A stretch of DNA of 64,000 nucleotides from Arabidopsis thaliana. Taxonomy: Eukaryota; Streptophyta; Magnoliopsida; Brassicales; Brassicaceae. The notes under the pieces were generated by a model. It saw only the letters and a program-made list of their open reading frames with translations. It did no database searches and was not told the DNA's origin. This document shows, piece after piece, positions 11,552 to 24,260 of the stretch. How positions within the stretch are numbered: position 1 is the first letter of the stretch; each line of letters begins with the position of its first letter. The stretch spans positions 20,445,971-20,509,970 of the forward strand of contig NC_003070.9 of assembly GCF_000001735.4 (NCBI RefSeq). Direction: 5' to 3'. The translations under genes and the position numbers were made by a program.

Positions 11552-12464
11552 TCAGAAGAGCACAAGGCAACTAAACAACAACCCCATTAGCCCTAAACCA
11601 GCCATTACTCTCACAGACGTCGCCTTGCCAGCAGCAACACCAGCTGTAAAGCTTCCACCTGGAGTACTTGTCGTCAATACAACCACCATCCACTCTTTCT
11701 CCGACCCAACACCAGCCCCGACATACCTCGAATCATTAAGATACCGAGCATAACCAGTTTGGGTGTAATTAGTTAAAGCCAAAGTCGGGATCCGGTTAGG
11801 GATACAGACAGGTAAGATCAATCCGTCACGGGTAGTGTTTGGGTCGATTTTGCATTCAGAGAGAATGTCCTGGTAGTTCGTCAGCCGTGGAGGTACCGAG
11901 CCAGGAGTAACCGTGCTCGCTGTGGTGTGGTTTGTGCATGGCTGATCTTCGAGCTTGTCGGCGATCTCATCAGCCACACAATCAGCCTTCTCATTCTTGG
12001 CAAATGGAGGAACTCTTTGAGCAGTTCGGTAGCTGTTTAGGCCTTGAAGAAGATTATCCTCGGCCTCTACAACATTCAAAACACAAAAATAATGATCTAT
12101 GAATGAGAAAAATTCCATCTACACGATTTAAATGAACATGCATGGGGATGACATTGTAAATTCCAATATTATGAGCTTAAAAGTAATTACCAAAGACCTG
12201 AATAAATGTTATTATACATATATTTACAAAACGATCATCTTGTAATCCTTTTTTTCCGGTGAAACCATCTTGTAATCTCAAAACACGTATTACATATGTA
12301 AATATTTATTCAAGAACGAGTTGTACAAATACATAATGTAAATACACTAAGAAAGAGATAGATAGCCAATACGTACGGTTGGAGACAACACAAGTGGAAA
12401 TCAAGGAGAAAATGAGAAGATGAATGATGTAGAAAGAGAGAGACATCTTAGTAATCAAGACCAT
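11552..12464 (-). CDS. GPI-anchored extracellular protein (At1g54860 / At5g19250 family)
   Basis: Two exons on the minus strand, 12377-12464 and 11552-12066, giving 200 aa from the ATG at 12464 (MVLITKMSLSFY); the second ATG at 12446 gives 194 aa. The N-terminal hydrophobic stretch SFYIIHLLIFSLISTCVV is a signal peptide. The mature part has LLQGLNSYRTAQRVPPF, several Cys and potential N-glycosylation sites (NHT, NTT, NYT, NDS). The C-terminus ends in a hydrophobic tail (VMAGLGLMGLLFSCLVLF) after a small-residue stretch AAGKATS, typical for GPI addition. It therefore sits on the outer plasma membrane face. The family is annotated only as uncharacterised GPI-anchored proteins; no enzymatic motif is visible. 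It is divergent from the reductase at 13041. Confidence 0.85.
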
Positions 12465-12682
12465 TCTTCTTCACCCAATTTCTGATTCTTATATATTCTT
12501 GCTTTCTCTGGTAATAAAAGCAGAATTAAGCGATAGGCAAAGGCAAAGAGAATGTAATTTTGTTGGTCCTGTACTCTATTTGTTTATAGTATCTTAAAGG
12601 TCTAGAATTAGCTTCTCTTGATAAGAATTTGCTAAAGTGACAAACACTTGGCACCGAGGAGGTTTCGTTTTGCCAAAAGACG

Positions 12683-12942
12683 ACGTGTATTAATGCACAT
12701 CCTCTTCACGTGTCATGCATGCACAACAACAAATTCGAGTTAAAATATATATGTATATATACATATAAGGTATAGTTTTTTTTTATTTTCATATAAGGTA
12801 TAGTTATCCGATTATATAGTAAAATTAAATTTTAATTAATAAATCTTCTTAACGAAGAAATTTGTCAGTGTGTGAAGGAGACATTGTGTTTGTCCATGTC
12901 ATACGGATCACCACAAATCTGGCCACGTTTACCAACACGTGT
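12683..12942 (+). promoter_or_regulatory. ABRE + RY seed-type promoter module
   Basis: A G-box/ABRE CACGTGTC at 12707-12714 overlaps an RY palindrome CATGCATG at 12714-12721. Further ACGTG cores lie at 12683-12688 (ACGTGT) and 12936-12942 (CACGTGT). ABRE plus RY is the known binding context of ABI5-type bZIP and ABI3/FUS3 B3 factors in late embryogenesis. The module is 90-350 bp upstream of the reductase start, and on the other side faces the GPI-protein gene. Confidence 0.7.
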
Positions 12943-13040
12943 ATCCTCCTCCGACCATGTCATGTTCCTCAACCTGCCACATGTCAGATCCTATGTTGAG
13001 ATATATTGCTACTTCAATGTAGCATGTTGTATATATGGCC

Positions 13041-14447
13041 ATGAATGTGTTGTGTCGAGTGTTCACTTCGTCAAGAGTCTTATCATCAAACGTTACGTTC
13101 TCGTTTTCTCAAATTCCAAACAATACCAAGAAACCTCTACTTGAAAAGAGAAGATTATCGCCGCGTGTGTGCCTAAGAGCGATGGCGTCTGAGAAACAAA
13201 AACAACATGCACAACCTGGCAAAGAACATGTCATGGAATCAAGCCCACAATTCTCTAGCTCAGATTACCAACCTTCCAACAAGCTTCGTGTAATTTTTTA
13301 TAACCTTTAGTTTGAGATCAAAATATTACATAATTTCAAATCTTTACGTACCATATTCATTTTTCGAGTACGTAAATTTGTATATGCATATTGGTATATA
13401 TTTCATAAGATAATTTGATCTCAATTCAAATTCACTCAATTAGCTAATTATTTTAAAGGATTTGAGATTTTAATATTTCTTTAACAACATGGATGTAAAT
13501 CAGGGTAAGGTGGCGTTGATAACTGGTGGAGACTCTGGGATTGGTCGAGCCGTGGGATACTGTTTTGCATCCGAAGGAGCTACTGTGGCTTTCACTTACG
13601 TGAAGGGTCAAGAAGAAAAAGATGCACAAGAGACCCTACAAATGTTGAAGGAGGTCAAAACCTCGGACTCCAAGGAACCTATCGCCATTCCAACGGATTT
13701 AGGATTTGACGAAAACTGCAAAAGGGTCGTTGATGAGGTCGTTAATGCTTTTGGCCGCATCGATGTTTTGATCAATAACGCAGCAGAGCAGTACGAGAGC
13801 AGCACAATCGAAGAGATTGATGAGCCTAGGCTTGAGCGAGTCTTCCGTACAAACATCTTTTCTTACTTCTTTCTCACAAGGTGGCACACGTGTGATATTT
13901 TGTTGTGACGAAGTCAAACCTACGTGTGGTTGTAATTGATATATTCCATTTTAATTTTGTTAGGCATGCGTTGAAGCATATGAAGGAAGGAAGCAGCATT
14001 ATCAACACCACTTCGGTGAATGCCTACAAGGGAAACGCTTCACTTCTCGACTACACCGCTACAAAAGGAGCGATTGTGGCGTTTACTCGAGGACTTGCAC
14101 TTCAGCTAGCTGAGAAAGGAATCCGTGTCAATGGTGTGGCTCCTGGTCCAATATGGACACCCCTTATCCCAGCATCATTCAATGAGGAGAAGATTAAGAA
14201 TTTTGGGTCTGAGGTTCCGATGAAAAGAGCGGGTCAGCCAATTGAAGTGGCACCATCCTATGTTTTCTTGGCGTGTAACCACTGCTCTTCTTACTTCACT
14301 GGTCAAGTTCTTCACCCTAATGGTAAGTAAAATAACACAGATTGATATATTTAGATATGACGTTATAGGCAAGTGGCGAACTTGGTGTCAACTTAAATTG
14401 TTTTTGGTGTTTTTGTTTGTGTAGGAGGAGCTGTGGTAAATGCGTAA
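13041..14447 (+). CDS. ChlADR1: Chloroplast NADPH-dependent aldehyde reductase, SDR family (At1g54870)
   Basis: Four exons: 13041-13289, 13504-13880, 13964-14322, 14425-14447, giving 335 aa. An in-frame ATG at 13035 adds two residues. Residues 1 to about 45 are Ser/Arg-rich and lack acids, like a chloroplast transit peptide. The core has the classical SDR signatures: cofactor loop TGGDSGIGR, NNAAE, catalytic Ser in NTTSVNAYKG, and YTATK as YxxxK, then RVNGVAPGPIWTPLIP and a C-terminal GGAVVNA. The family reduces reactive aldehydes with NADPH in plastids and is known to be seed-rich. The ABRE/RY promoter fits that. The reading frame is clean. Confidence 0.9.
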
Positions 14448-16463
14448 GCGTGGAGTGGACAAGACCGGTCTTAACGTCTTAGACCATTAAATATGATATG
14501 ATGATGTTGTTTGAGTTTAGGGGCTTTTTGTTATGTTGGTAATGTGTTACGTCCGTATATGTTGGTAATGTGTTGCGTCCGTACCTTCTGTAGCAAAAGT
14601 ATGTGTTTAATAAAGACTTTACCTCGACAATAGTCGGGGCCTGTTCCCTTAAAACTAATATAGAAGTTTTGTGCATAAATTTGTTTTACTTCATATATTT
14701 TTACAAATTTTAGTTTCGTTTCGAACAAATTCAGATCAATTATATAAAGTATAAAATATACGCAATAAAAATTGTATACATATATTAACATTTAGATAGT
14801 CACATATATTAAATTTTATAAAATTTGAAAATAGAATTAAATTTTTTTATCATGAGCGTTTCAATTTAACATATTATATGTTAATATTTCACAGAATTGA
14901 TGATAACAAAAAGTTGCAAAAAAGTATGATGCGTAAATTTGTATTTATTAAAAGCTAATAGAAGATTTTTTTGCAATAAATTCTTATTGTAAAACTATTC
15001 AATATATCAGGTATTTATATTCATGGAAAAATTATTTATTGTAAAACTATCCTTCTACCGAATTTCATCAAGTGCAAGCTCCAACACATACATATTCATC
15101 CATATTAAAATTGAAGATAGGCGCCTTAATAAGCTCCAACTCTTCCTCAATCTCACTCACGAATGATCCTATCACCCTCGTTTCCTCCATACTCGGCTCA
15201 TCTTCAAGACTATTCAAACTTGTTATCCCCTGTGATACAATTGAAAACGATTCAAGAATGGACACTTTGATATTGCAAACTCCAAAAATCTAGTGTGGTG
15301 ATAACACAATGAATTGAACTATTCAGTAATGTTTAATTATGTCATGCTACATTTATTTGATTTTCATAACTAAAAGTTGTCCGCCGATTAGATTCTATCG
15401 TACATCAGATGATTCAATTTCGCGTATCATTCTTCACTTAAATATAATTTAGATTCTTTTATCATATAACAATACAATAATGTTTATATCTCTTCCTCCA
15501 GAGTAAGTTTTGCTATGTTGATTGTTATATCTCGTCCTCAATGGTTAACCAAAATTACATGTTCCATCTTATGAAAGTCCTTCGCCATGAGTTTGATATT
15601 TGAGAATATTCTATTATTCAACTATGAAGACTCATTCTTCCATTATTATCAACTAAAACAATTAAACTAAATAACTAGAAATCTCCATTAAATAATTTAA
15701 AAGACACTATTGATTTTCTATTGATTTGAAGAAAAATCCTTTACAAGAACAATATTCTCAATTTCATTTATCTAATTCTTGAACTTCGATTACTAAAACA
15801 AAATCCGCGTTTGATACAAAATCTTCCTAGAAATTTTGTAAGTCAAAATTGTTATAGCTTCCGCACTCCATCCACTTTCGAGGATGAAATACACGTAAAG
15901 TTTTCTTATGAACGATTGCCAAACGTCTATCGCAACTTTATCATATAGTCAACGAGAATGGCACATGCGATTTAAAACAAACATTGACTCCTAAGTTAGT
16001 GGAATTATAACAAATGTACACTTCCCCCTACTTTAAATTTTCAAATTATGAATTCGTTTTACGTAAATTAAATTCATATGATAAATTTTGAAACAAAATA
16101 ATCATGGTTTTAATAGTACGTTAGAATGTATTTCTTTTTAAAATATCAATTTGGAGTTTGATTTTAATTTCAAGTTCTGCGCTACTTATTGTTACCCCAC
16201 AGACTACGAATAAATTATGTAAATCTTAAGAAGAATATATGGGGAATAACAAATAAACACTAATGAATAAAATAGATTTGGTAAAATTCCACAATAATAG
16301 TAAACTAATATCTTTGACCCTAGATCCGCGATTTCGCACACACGATCATGTGCATAGTTGCGAAGTACCTTAACCAGTGACGCCGAGTCAATAACACGTA
16401 TTAACAGATAAAAGAACCATACAATTAAACCTAGTAAAAATAAACATTTGTTAAAGGATTCAA
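14448..16463. other. Gene-poor AT-rich tract after the reductase
   Basis: A 28-bp tandem doublet (TATGTTGGTAATGTGT..CGTCC) lies in the reductase 3' region at 14532-14583. A minus-strand ORF at 15068-15265 (65 codons, acidic, start MSILESFS) may be a gene fragment, but I recognise no family and give it no CDS status. The remainder shows nothing clear. Confidence 0.4.
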
Positions 16464-16974
16464 GATTCTCAATGCGATAAGACTTTTCTATCACTATATT
16501 TTCACAAAGTCAACACTCAACATGAAATGTTAATGTTAGATCAGAGTATATATTAAAAATAGTAAAATGTTTAATCTTATATGGATCTTAACTCTTGAAT
16601 TTTTTTTCTGAGAATCTTGACAAAGAGAAGTACAAGCAAGTAGATCATTCGAAGACATCTTTATTTTTTCTTAACCCTACCAAACCCAAAACTCAGTTTC
16701 CGATTTTCATATGTTTTGACTATCCTAATCCATGTGGCGTGGAATGGACCTAAAATCACACCAAACTAATTCGTATGTATGCTATAGAAAAGAACTTTAC
16801 CATATTAAGTATATTAATATTAATTCAATCCAACTAGGATACACTTTTTAGGTCAAAATCCAACTAGTATATTACATATTGAAAACAACCCCCAAAAAAA
16901 CTCGATGTAGTAATGCCGCCGTATATTAGAGGATTGACTTTACAATAAACATATTAACATTTCGTTTTAAAAAA
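16464..16974. repeat. Segmental duplicate, copy 1, left part
   Basis: About 510 bp matching 22026-22557 with scattered differences, beginning ATTCTCAATGCGATAAGAC and ending with AACATTTCGTTTTAA. The match stops here in copy 1 and resumes at 19484. Confidence 0.85.
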
Positions 16975-17078
16975 AGTAACGTGTGTGTGTTTGTGTCGGT
17001 GTGTACATAATACTTACGAAGGAATTATTAAAGTGTGCCTAATTAGGAAATTCCAACTTGGTAAGCATGCATGCTTTC

Positions 17079-17088
17079 TATAAAAAGA
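17079..17088 (+). promoter_or_regulatory. TATA box of the Root_cap gene
   Basis: CTATAAAAAG lies about 50 bases upstream of the ATG at 17137, so the 5' leader would be short. Confidence 0.55.
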
Positions 17089-17136
17089 GACAACATGTGG
17101 ACACAATAATTCATTTCCCAAGAGAAGTAAAAAACA

Positions 17137-18437
17137 ATGAAGGGAGATCTGAGAAATGGGGTTTACGTTGGATTGGTGGTGATGCTCTATGCGTGTATTG
17201 TCGTTGTACAACTCGAAGCAGCGTTGGAAACAAAGACATGTTTCCAAAGGAAGAGTCCATGTTTCCTAAAGAAGCAAACTTGCCCAAAGCAATGTCCTTC
17301 GTTTTCCCCTCCCAATGGCAGTACCAAGGCATGCGTCATCGATTGCTTTAACCCTATTTGCAAAGCCACTTGCCGAAGTAAAGTACCAATACTCTTTCTG
17401 TTTCATAATAAGTGCCGTTTTAAGATTTTATTTCTTTTCATAAAATGTCGTTTCATATCTAATAGAGAATTTTCAAATTAACCTTCAGATTTAGTCATAT
17501 TATTTTAGCTTATTAATTAGAGAGATAGACTTACGTATAATTACATTGTTCTTTTAATATGTATGAAAAATGCTATAACAAAATGTTCTTAATATAACAA
17601 TATAATGTCGTACTGAAAATAATCATTGTAACAGATAGGAAGCCTAATTGCAACGGCAAAGGATCAGCATGCTTAGATCCACGTTTCATCGGCGGAGATG
17701 GCATCGTCTTCTACTTTCATGGAAAACGCGACGAGCATTTTGCACTAATCTCTGACGTTGACTTCCAAGTCAACGCACGTTTCATTGGTCTTAGACCTAA
17801 TGGTCGGGCCAGAGATTTTACGTGGATACAATCCTTAGGTCTAATCTTCGGCCCCAACAGCAAAACCTTCTCACTCGAGGCTACAAAAGCCGAGAAATGG
17901 GATCACCAAGTTGACCACCTCCGTCTTTCCTACGAAGGAAAAGAGATCTCTTTACCAAAAGGAGATACATCAGTGTGGAGTCCTCCTCTAGGAGACTATA
18001 TAAAGATCGAGAGAACTTCTGACATAAACTCCGTGTTGGTCACGTTACAAGACATTGCCGAGATTTGGATCAACGTGGTTCCGGTGACAAAAGAAGACGA
18101 CATAATCCATAAATACGGGATACCGGAGGATGACTGTTTTGCTCATCTTGAGGTTCAGTTCCGGTTCTTGAAGTTGTCATCAAACGTGGAAGGTGTTTTA
18201 GGAAGAACGTATAAAGAAGATTTCAAGAATCCGGCGAAACCTGGCGTTGCTATGCCGGTTGTTGGTGGCGAAGATAAATACAGAACAGCGTCACTTCTTG
18301 AAACAAGTTGTAATGCATGTGTTTACTCTGGTGGCTCAAGAAGTTTGGACAAGATTGAGCCATTGTTGCTGAATCAAAACACTGTTGATTGCACCGGTGG
18401 ATCCAGCAGTGGTGTTGGAATCTTTTGCAGAAAATAA
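17137..18437 (+). CDS. Root_cap / LEA-related secreted protein (At1g54890)
   Basis: Two exons, 17137-17377 and 17635-18437, giving 347 aa. Residues about 8-29 (NGVYVGLVVMLYACIVVV) are a signal peptide. A Cys-rich segment follows (CFQRKSPCFLKKQTCPKQC), then a central beta-rich domain (GGDGIVFYFHGKRDEHFALI). The C-terminal Root_cap-type domain has MPVVGGEDKYRTASLLETSC and ends CTGGSSSGVGIFCRK. Proteins of this family are called root cap or LEA-related; they are secreted, and no biochemical role is established. The gene lies inside a block that is otherwise duplicated: it and its flanks (16975-19483) are absent from the second copy at 22-24 kb. The frame is intact. Confidence 0.88.
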
Positions 18438-18630
18438 AGAAAATTGAGCTAAAGTTTTGTGTTTGGATAAATATTTATTAATATTACCATTGGGGTTTTG
18501 AATTTGTTACGTGGTTAAAACACTTTTTTGTTAGATACGAAAATCAATTGAGTTGACTTTGGAGGTGGATCAGCGGCGATCTAGAAACCATTGTATTAAA
18601 AGCATAATAAAAACAAAAATAGAAAAAGCA

Positions 18631-19083
18631 ATAATGATAGATGCAAAAAATGTAATTAATGGTGGCATTTAGAGGTTTGTACACAAATTTATTGGGTGGT
18701 TAACCTAATTTTAACCAAATATTTCACTAAATACTTTCTAATTTATACTAGAGATAGTTCATCTATAAAGTTTATAGGGTCACATGACCACTTTAATTTC
18801 TTCTTATCTCCGCCCCTTAATTAGATTAATTTTCTGTTTCACATCAAGATAAAAAAAAAAGGCAATAATAATTGATGCAAAAATATAATTATTGGAGACA
18901 TTTGGAGGTTGCCAGGTTTGTATACAAATGATATCCTAATCTAATTTTAACCAAATGTTTCACTAAATTCATTCAAATTTATACTAGATATAGTTCATTT
19001 ATTTATTTTAGAGGGTCACATGACCACCTTAACTTCTTCTTAGCTCCGCCCCTAAGTTAGTTTAATTTTCTGTTACACATTAA
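18631..19083. repeat. About 220-bp tandem duplication downstream of the Root_cap gene
   Basis: Two diverged tandem units, about 18631-18850 and 18862-19083. Both share GATGCAAAAA, TTTAACCAAAT, TTTCACTAAAT, TTTATACTAGA, AGGGTCACATGACCAC and CTCCGCCCCT. Function unknown. Confidence 0.75.
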
Positions 19084-20258
19084 AAACAATTTCACAAACC
19101 AATCCTCTTTGAAAAATTCTAAAACATTCAAAATAAACAAATTTGCTAATAAATGTTTTGGTTCATCAAATATAAATTACATTTGCAAAGTGTTTATACT
19201 TTATAGAGATAACAACTTTACCATCGTACATCCTAACTTGTGTTTATACGATAATCTAAAAAGTGATACAATTGCTCAAATATTAGTTCCAAAGATGCGA
19301 TTGTAGGCTTCAACGATGTCGGGTAATTTTTTTTTTTTCCACTTGATTTGAGAAACTGGTGGTTGCTTCCACTGTTCTTTGTAAAATAGATACATCATGC
19401 CAAATCTTATTATCAATATACGAGATCGGAAAGGAAAAAGGATGAAGACTCACCTAATTTAATTGAAATTCTTATTGATTTGCAATATCTAAGATTGGCA
19501 AATTGTTAATAATAAATAAATGGAAAATCATGTAAACGTATTTAAATACAAAATATCAATTTTTAATAATAAATAAATATTTTATTTTTAGCAAATTGTT
19601 ATATAATTTTCAATGTAAGCATTTGTTATCCTTATTTTTTTCGTAAAATGTTAGTTATGAATATTCTATTATTAAAAAATGAATATTTTACCACATGAAA
19701 AGTTACCTGAACTCAACATATTGTATAGTTTAGGTCTATGGTTTAAACGTTTACCTTGCAATTTTTTCAGAGATGTAAACTTTGTTAAGTTCATATGTTT
19801 GGAGTTTTTGAGATTTGTTTTGCCTTATAAAACTTGATAAATATTAAGCTATAAACTTTATAATATTTTTGAATATTATATTGTTAATTTTAGTATAAAG
19901 AGTCAATACACCATCTTTATCTTAAAAGAAAACTACATGAATGTATAATAATAATTAATATTTATTTCGAATTTAGTTTATCTTTTTCTCCAAATTTTGA
20001 ATTTAGTTTTGATTTATTAAAAATATAGCTTTTAATTTATATCAGGAAAATGTCATATTACATATACATAAACTGTAGATTTTATATAAATAGAAGAAAT
20101 GTACTTTTCAACTAAAACTTATAAATATGGTAGTTTTAAAAATGACCCCCTTTTCCTACCTTAGTAAACTATTTTTTATTTCTATATTTTTAATTTATTA
20201 TGAACACTTATAACAACAATTTAGTAATTTTTAATTGTTAATAAAAAAATTGATAAAT

Positions 20259-20520
20259 CTTTATTAATATCAATATTATTGTCAGACAAAAGAGATTTCT
20301 GATTGTCTAGATGAATTGTTGCCACTTGAACGTCTTTATCAATATCAATATTATTGTTACACAAAAGAGATTTCTAATTGTCTAGACATGAATTGTTGTC
20401 ACTTGAACGTATTTATCAATATCAATATTATTGTCAGACCTGGCAATAATCTAGACCTGAATTGAATTGTTGTCTAATTATCTAGACCTGAATTGTTGTC
20501 ATTTGAACTTCTGTCCGGGT
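20259..20520. repeat. Three-unit minisatellite, about 75-90 bp each
   Basis: Units start near 20259, 20331 and 20409 with TTTATCAATATCAATATTAT and include AAGAGATTTCT, TTGTCTAGA and GAATTGTTG..ACTTGAACG. The third unit is altered and longer. The duplicate at 23348-23425 has only one unit, so the array expanded in copy 1 or collapsed in copy 2. Confidence 0.75.
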
Positions 20521-20624
20521 CTGGATTTTGTCATGGAGGTTAGTATTATATCTCCCAAGCACTTAATTTGACTTACATTATAAGATAATTAATTAATCAA
20601 GTCTTTTACATTCATTTCATCGGT

Positions 20625-21060
20625 TATTGGAAATTGTAGATAATATTGACATAAAACACATCTTGTACAAACTTGAGCTTGCTAGTATTTGTGGGATATA
20701 TTATAAAAACCTATACGATAAAGGCACAAGAATCCTTGCTTGATCTGATTCAGACATGATTACTCTCAAGAAATCCTTGCGACTCTCAAATCATCACATT
20801 GTTGAAAAGATAAAGATAGCTAACATCCACAAAGAGATTGATTTGGAAATTGAATTAGAAAGAAATGTCTTGAGTATATATATATATATATATATTGTTA
20901 TATTTTTTACCTATCATTTATTCATAATATTCCTAAAGATCTATGCGTTTATATGCTAAGATCTTCTACCACATGTATAAATATGAAAACACTATGTCAA
21001 TAATAATTATCAGTTTAGCCAGGTTTCGATCTTGGGACATATGAGTTATGAGCCCACCAC
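20625..21060 (+). mobile_element. Copia-type LTR fossil, copy 1
   Basis: The block starting near TTGGAAATTGTAGATAATATTG and ending next to GGTTTCGATCTTGGGACAT parallels 23563-24040, where a primer-binding-site-like sequence is better kept. Broken and old; it travelled with the segmental duplication. Confidence 0.5.
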
Positions 21061-22025
21061 GATTCCTTTTTCCAATGTATCTGCTTTAATACAACTCATA
21101 TTTGCAACTCACACTCTTGTTATCGTGTTCAATATTGGCATAAATACTTCCATTACAATTTTTAGAGGTAAATTAAGTAAAACAAATTGAATAAAAACTA
21201 TTATAAATGAAAAGAATAAAAAGAAGGATTTATAAATAAATACAAAAATAAAATTAAAAAGTTATTATAGATCAAAATATGAGGATATGCAAAATTTTGT
21301 CTATAAATTCTATCATTGATTTTTTATAAAGATTTCATCAAAAATATTATTTTTCTGGCAATAATTCAAAATTTATGTTGACTTGAAATGAAGTGATCAA
21401 TATTGATTAGTTAATTTAGAAACAAATTAATGTATTATTGGATGATTGACTTTAAAATATTTCTTAAATTTTAATGTTATTTATTTGATGATATCTAAAA
21501 GGATAAGCTTTTTGTAGCTATTGGATTTGAAAATGTTAATACTCGATAATTGTGCTACGTGTCTTACTTTAGAATATTGATGTTTGCAATGTCCTATTTA
21601 TTGCGTCACTTTTCACTCGTGTCTTTAAATTTTCTTGTATTCCCGTCTTCTCGGGTTCTTCTACGGAAGAACAATTATATGTTCTTCATTCAAATTTTAT
21701 TTTTCTACATTTTTTTGTTAATCCTTAAGTCAAATAATTAAACAAAATAAACACAAACCGTAAAACGTATAATGACAAATAATAAGGTTGTCATTGTTGT
21801 GCACCTCCTCGTCATTATCATCAATGGATATGAATTTACACTTCATTTTGTGGTTTATAGCTTGTTTCCATACAATATTGATATAGGTTTTTCTCATAAA
21901 ACAAATAGCTCCATATGATGAAATTTCTTGCTTAATGTTGTTGCTCATGTCAACCAAAATTACTGTAACATTCAATGTCGAAGAAGATTGATTGTTACAG
22001 TGACTGCAATAGTAATGAACAACAA
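21061..22025. other. AT-rich spacer between duplicate copies
   Basis: About 1 kb with no convincing gene. A minus-strand ORF (21730-22056) crosses into the duplicate and shares its first residues (MIEKSYRIEN) with another ORF at 16204-16494. That sharing comes from the duplication and is not evidence of coding. Confidence 0.4.
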
Positions 22026-24010
22026 AATTCTCAATGCGATAAGACTTTTCTATCACTATATTTTCACAAAGTCAACACTCTCAACATAAAATGTTAATGT
22101 TAGATCAGAGTATTAATTAAAAATAGTAAAATGTTTTATCTTATATGGATCTTAACTCCTGAAATTTTTTCTGAGAATCTTGACAAAGAGAAGTACAAGC
22201 AAGTAGATCATTCGAAGTCATCTTTATTTTTTCTTAAACCCTACCAAACCCAAAACTCAGTTTCTGATTTTCATATGTTTTGACTTTATCCTAATCCATG
22301 TGGCGTGGAATGGACCTAAAAGCACACCAAACTAATTCGTATGTATGCTATAGAAAAGTAATTTACCATATTAAGTATATTAATATTAATTCAATAAACC
22401 ATAAAAGCACACCAAACTAGGATACACTTTTTTGGTCAAAATCCAACTAGTATATTAGATATTGAAAATAAACCGCAAAAAAAAACACTCGATGTAGTAG
22501 TGCCGCCGTATATTAGAGGATTGACTTAACAATAAACATATTAACATTTCGTTTTAAACATATTAATATCTAAGATTGGCAAATTGTTAATAATAAATAA
22601 ATTGAAAATTATGTAAACGTATTTAAATTTTAAATACAATATCAATTTTTAATAATAAATAAATATTTTAGTTTTACCAAATTGTTATATAATTTTCAAT
22701 GTAAGGATTTGTTATCCTTAATTTTTCATAAAAGGTTAATAATGAATATTCTAATATTAAAAAATGAATATTTTACCACATGAAAAGTTACCTGAACTCA
22801 ACATATTGTATAGTTTAGGTATATGGTTAGAACGTTTACCTTGCAATTTTTTCAGAGATGTAAACTTTGTTGAGTTCATATGTTTGGAGTTTTTGAGATT
22901 TGTTTTGCCTTATAGAACATGATAATATTGAGCTATAAACTTTATAATATTTTTAGATATTATATTGTTAATTTTAGTATAAAAAGTCAATAAACAATCA
23001 TTATCTTAAAAGAAAACTAAACGAATGTATGATAATAATTAATATTTATTTTAAATTTAGTTTATCTTTTTCTCCAAATTTTGAATTTAGTTTTGATTTA
23101 TTAAAAATATAGCTTTTAATTTATATCAGGTTAAATGTCATATTACATATATATAAAATGTAGTTTTTATTTAAATAGAAGAATTGTACTTTTCAAAATA
23201 AAACACATAAAAGGGTAGTTTTAAAAATGACACTTTTTTCTTCCTACCTTAGTAAACTATTTTTATTTTCTATATTTTTTTATTTTATATGAACATTTAT
23301 AACAACAACTTGGTAATGTTTAATTGTTAATCACAAAACCTTGATAAATCTTTATCAATATCAATATTATTGTCAAACAAAAAAGATTTCTAGTTGTCTA
23401 GATATGAATTGTTATTACTTGAAATGTCGTCCGACTATAGATTTTGTCATGAAGGTTAGTAGTTAATTGTATAAGTTAAAACAATATATCCCAAGCACTT
23501 AATTTAACTTCCATTATAAGATAATGAATTAACCAAATCTCTTACATGCATTTCATCAGTTATTGGAAATTGTAGATAATATTGGCATAGAGCACATCTT
23601 GTACATTCTTGAGCTTGGTAGCATTTAAAAACCTATACAATAAAGACACAATAATTTTTGCATGGTCTGATTTAGACATGATTACTCTCAAGAAGCCCTT
23701 GTCATTCTCAAATCATCACATTGTTGAAAAGATAGCTAACATCCGCAAAGAGATTGATTATGAAATAATTGAATTAGAAAGAAATATCTTGAGTATATGA
23801 GACACTTTATAGTATAGATATATTGTTATATTTTGTACCTATAATTTAGGCAAAATATTTTATAAAAGATTTATGCGTATATATGCTAAGATCCTCTACC
23901 ACATTACCACATGTATATATATATGAAAACCCTTGTTAATAATAATTATTAGTTTATAACCTTTCTACATGGTATTAGAGCCAGGTTCCGATCATGGGAC
24001 ATGTGGGTTA
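22026..24010. repeat. Segmental duplicate, copy 2 (uninterrupted)
   Basis: Continuous block matching 16464-16974 followed directly by 19484-21060. The junction is near 22557-22565. The 2.5 kb with the Root_cap gene is missing here. Confidence 0.85.
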
Positions 24011-24260
24011 TGGGTCTACCACGCTTCCGCTATGTATTTTTCATTCTCGATGAGTTATGGACTTGGTTTTCATTCTCGAATGAATCATTTGACACTTGAC
24101 TATCACTTTGTTTGAGAATAAGTTCAAGCCAAAACTCGTCGCGTTTCACACATAATCTCGATAACCAAGCTAGCTGACGCGCTCACGAAGTCTTTTCGAT
24201 GCGTTGATTTACAAGATTGGACTTTGCAAACTACGTTCATCTTGAAGGGATGTATTAGTA
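23563..24260 (+). mobile_element. Ty1/copia-type fossil, copy 2
   Basis: An LTR-like block (23563 to about 23969) is followed by TGGTATTAGAGCC at about 23971, close to the usual tRNA-Met primer site. Downstream, 24110-24260 resembles the end of a copia RNase H region (a LADALTK-like segment). Most of the internal region is absent. The element is broken and clearly old. Confidence 0.55.

Larger units (their letters stand above)
19484..21060. repeat. Segmental duplicate, copy 1, right part
   Basis: Matches 22565 to about 24010, starting AATATCTAAGATTGGCAAATTG, with indels. It includes a three-unit minisatellite (20259-20520) and a copia-type LTR remnant (about 20625-21060). Confidence 0.8.

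Noticed and set aside
15068-15265. Minus-strand ORF starting MSILESFS
   Set aside because: Protein-like, but short, isolated and without a recognisable family; mentioned only in the intergenic note.
20876-20896. (TA)n as part of a functional promoter
   Set aside because: Simple dinucleotide repeat inside a duplicated relic; no gene follows.
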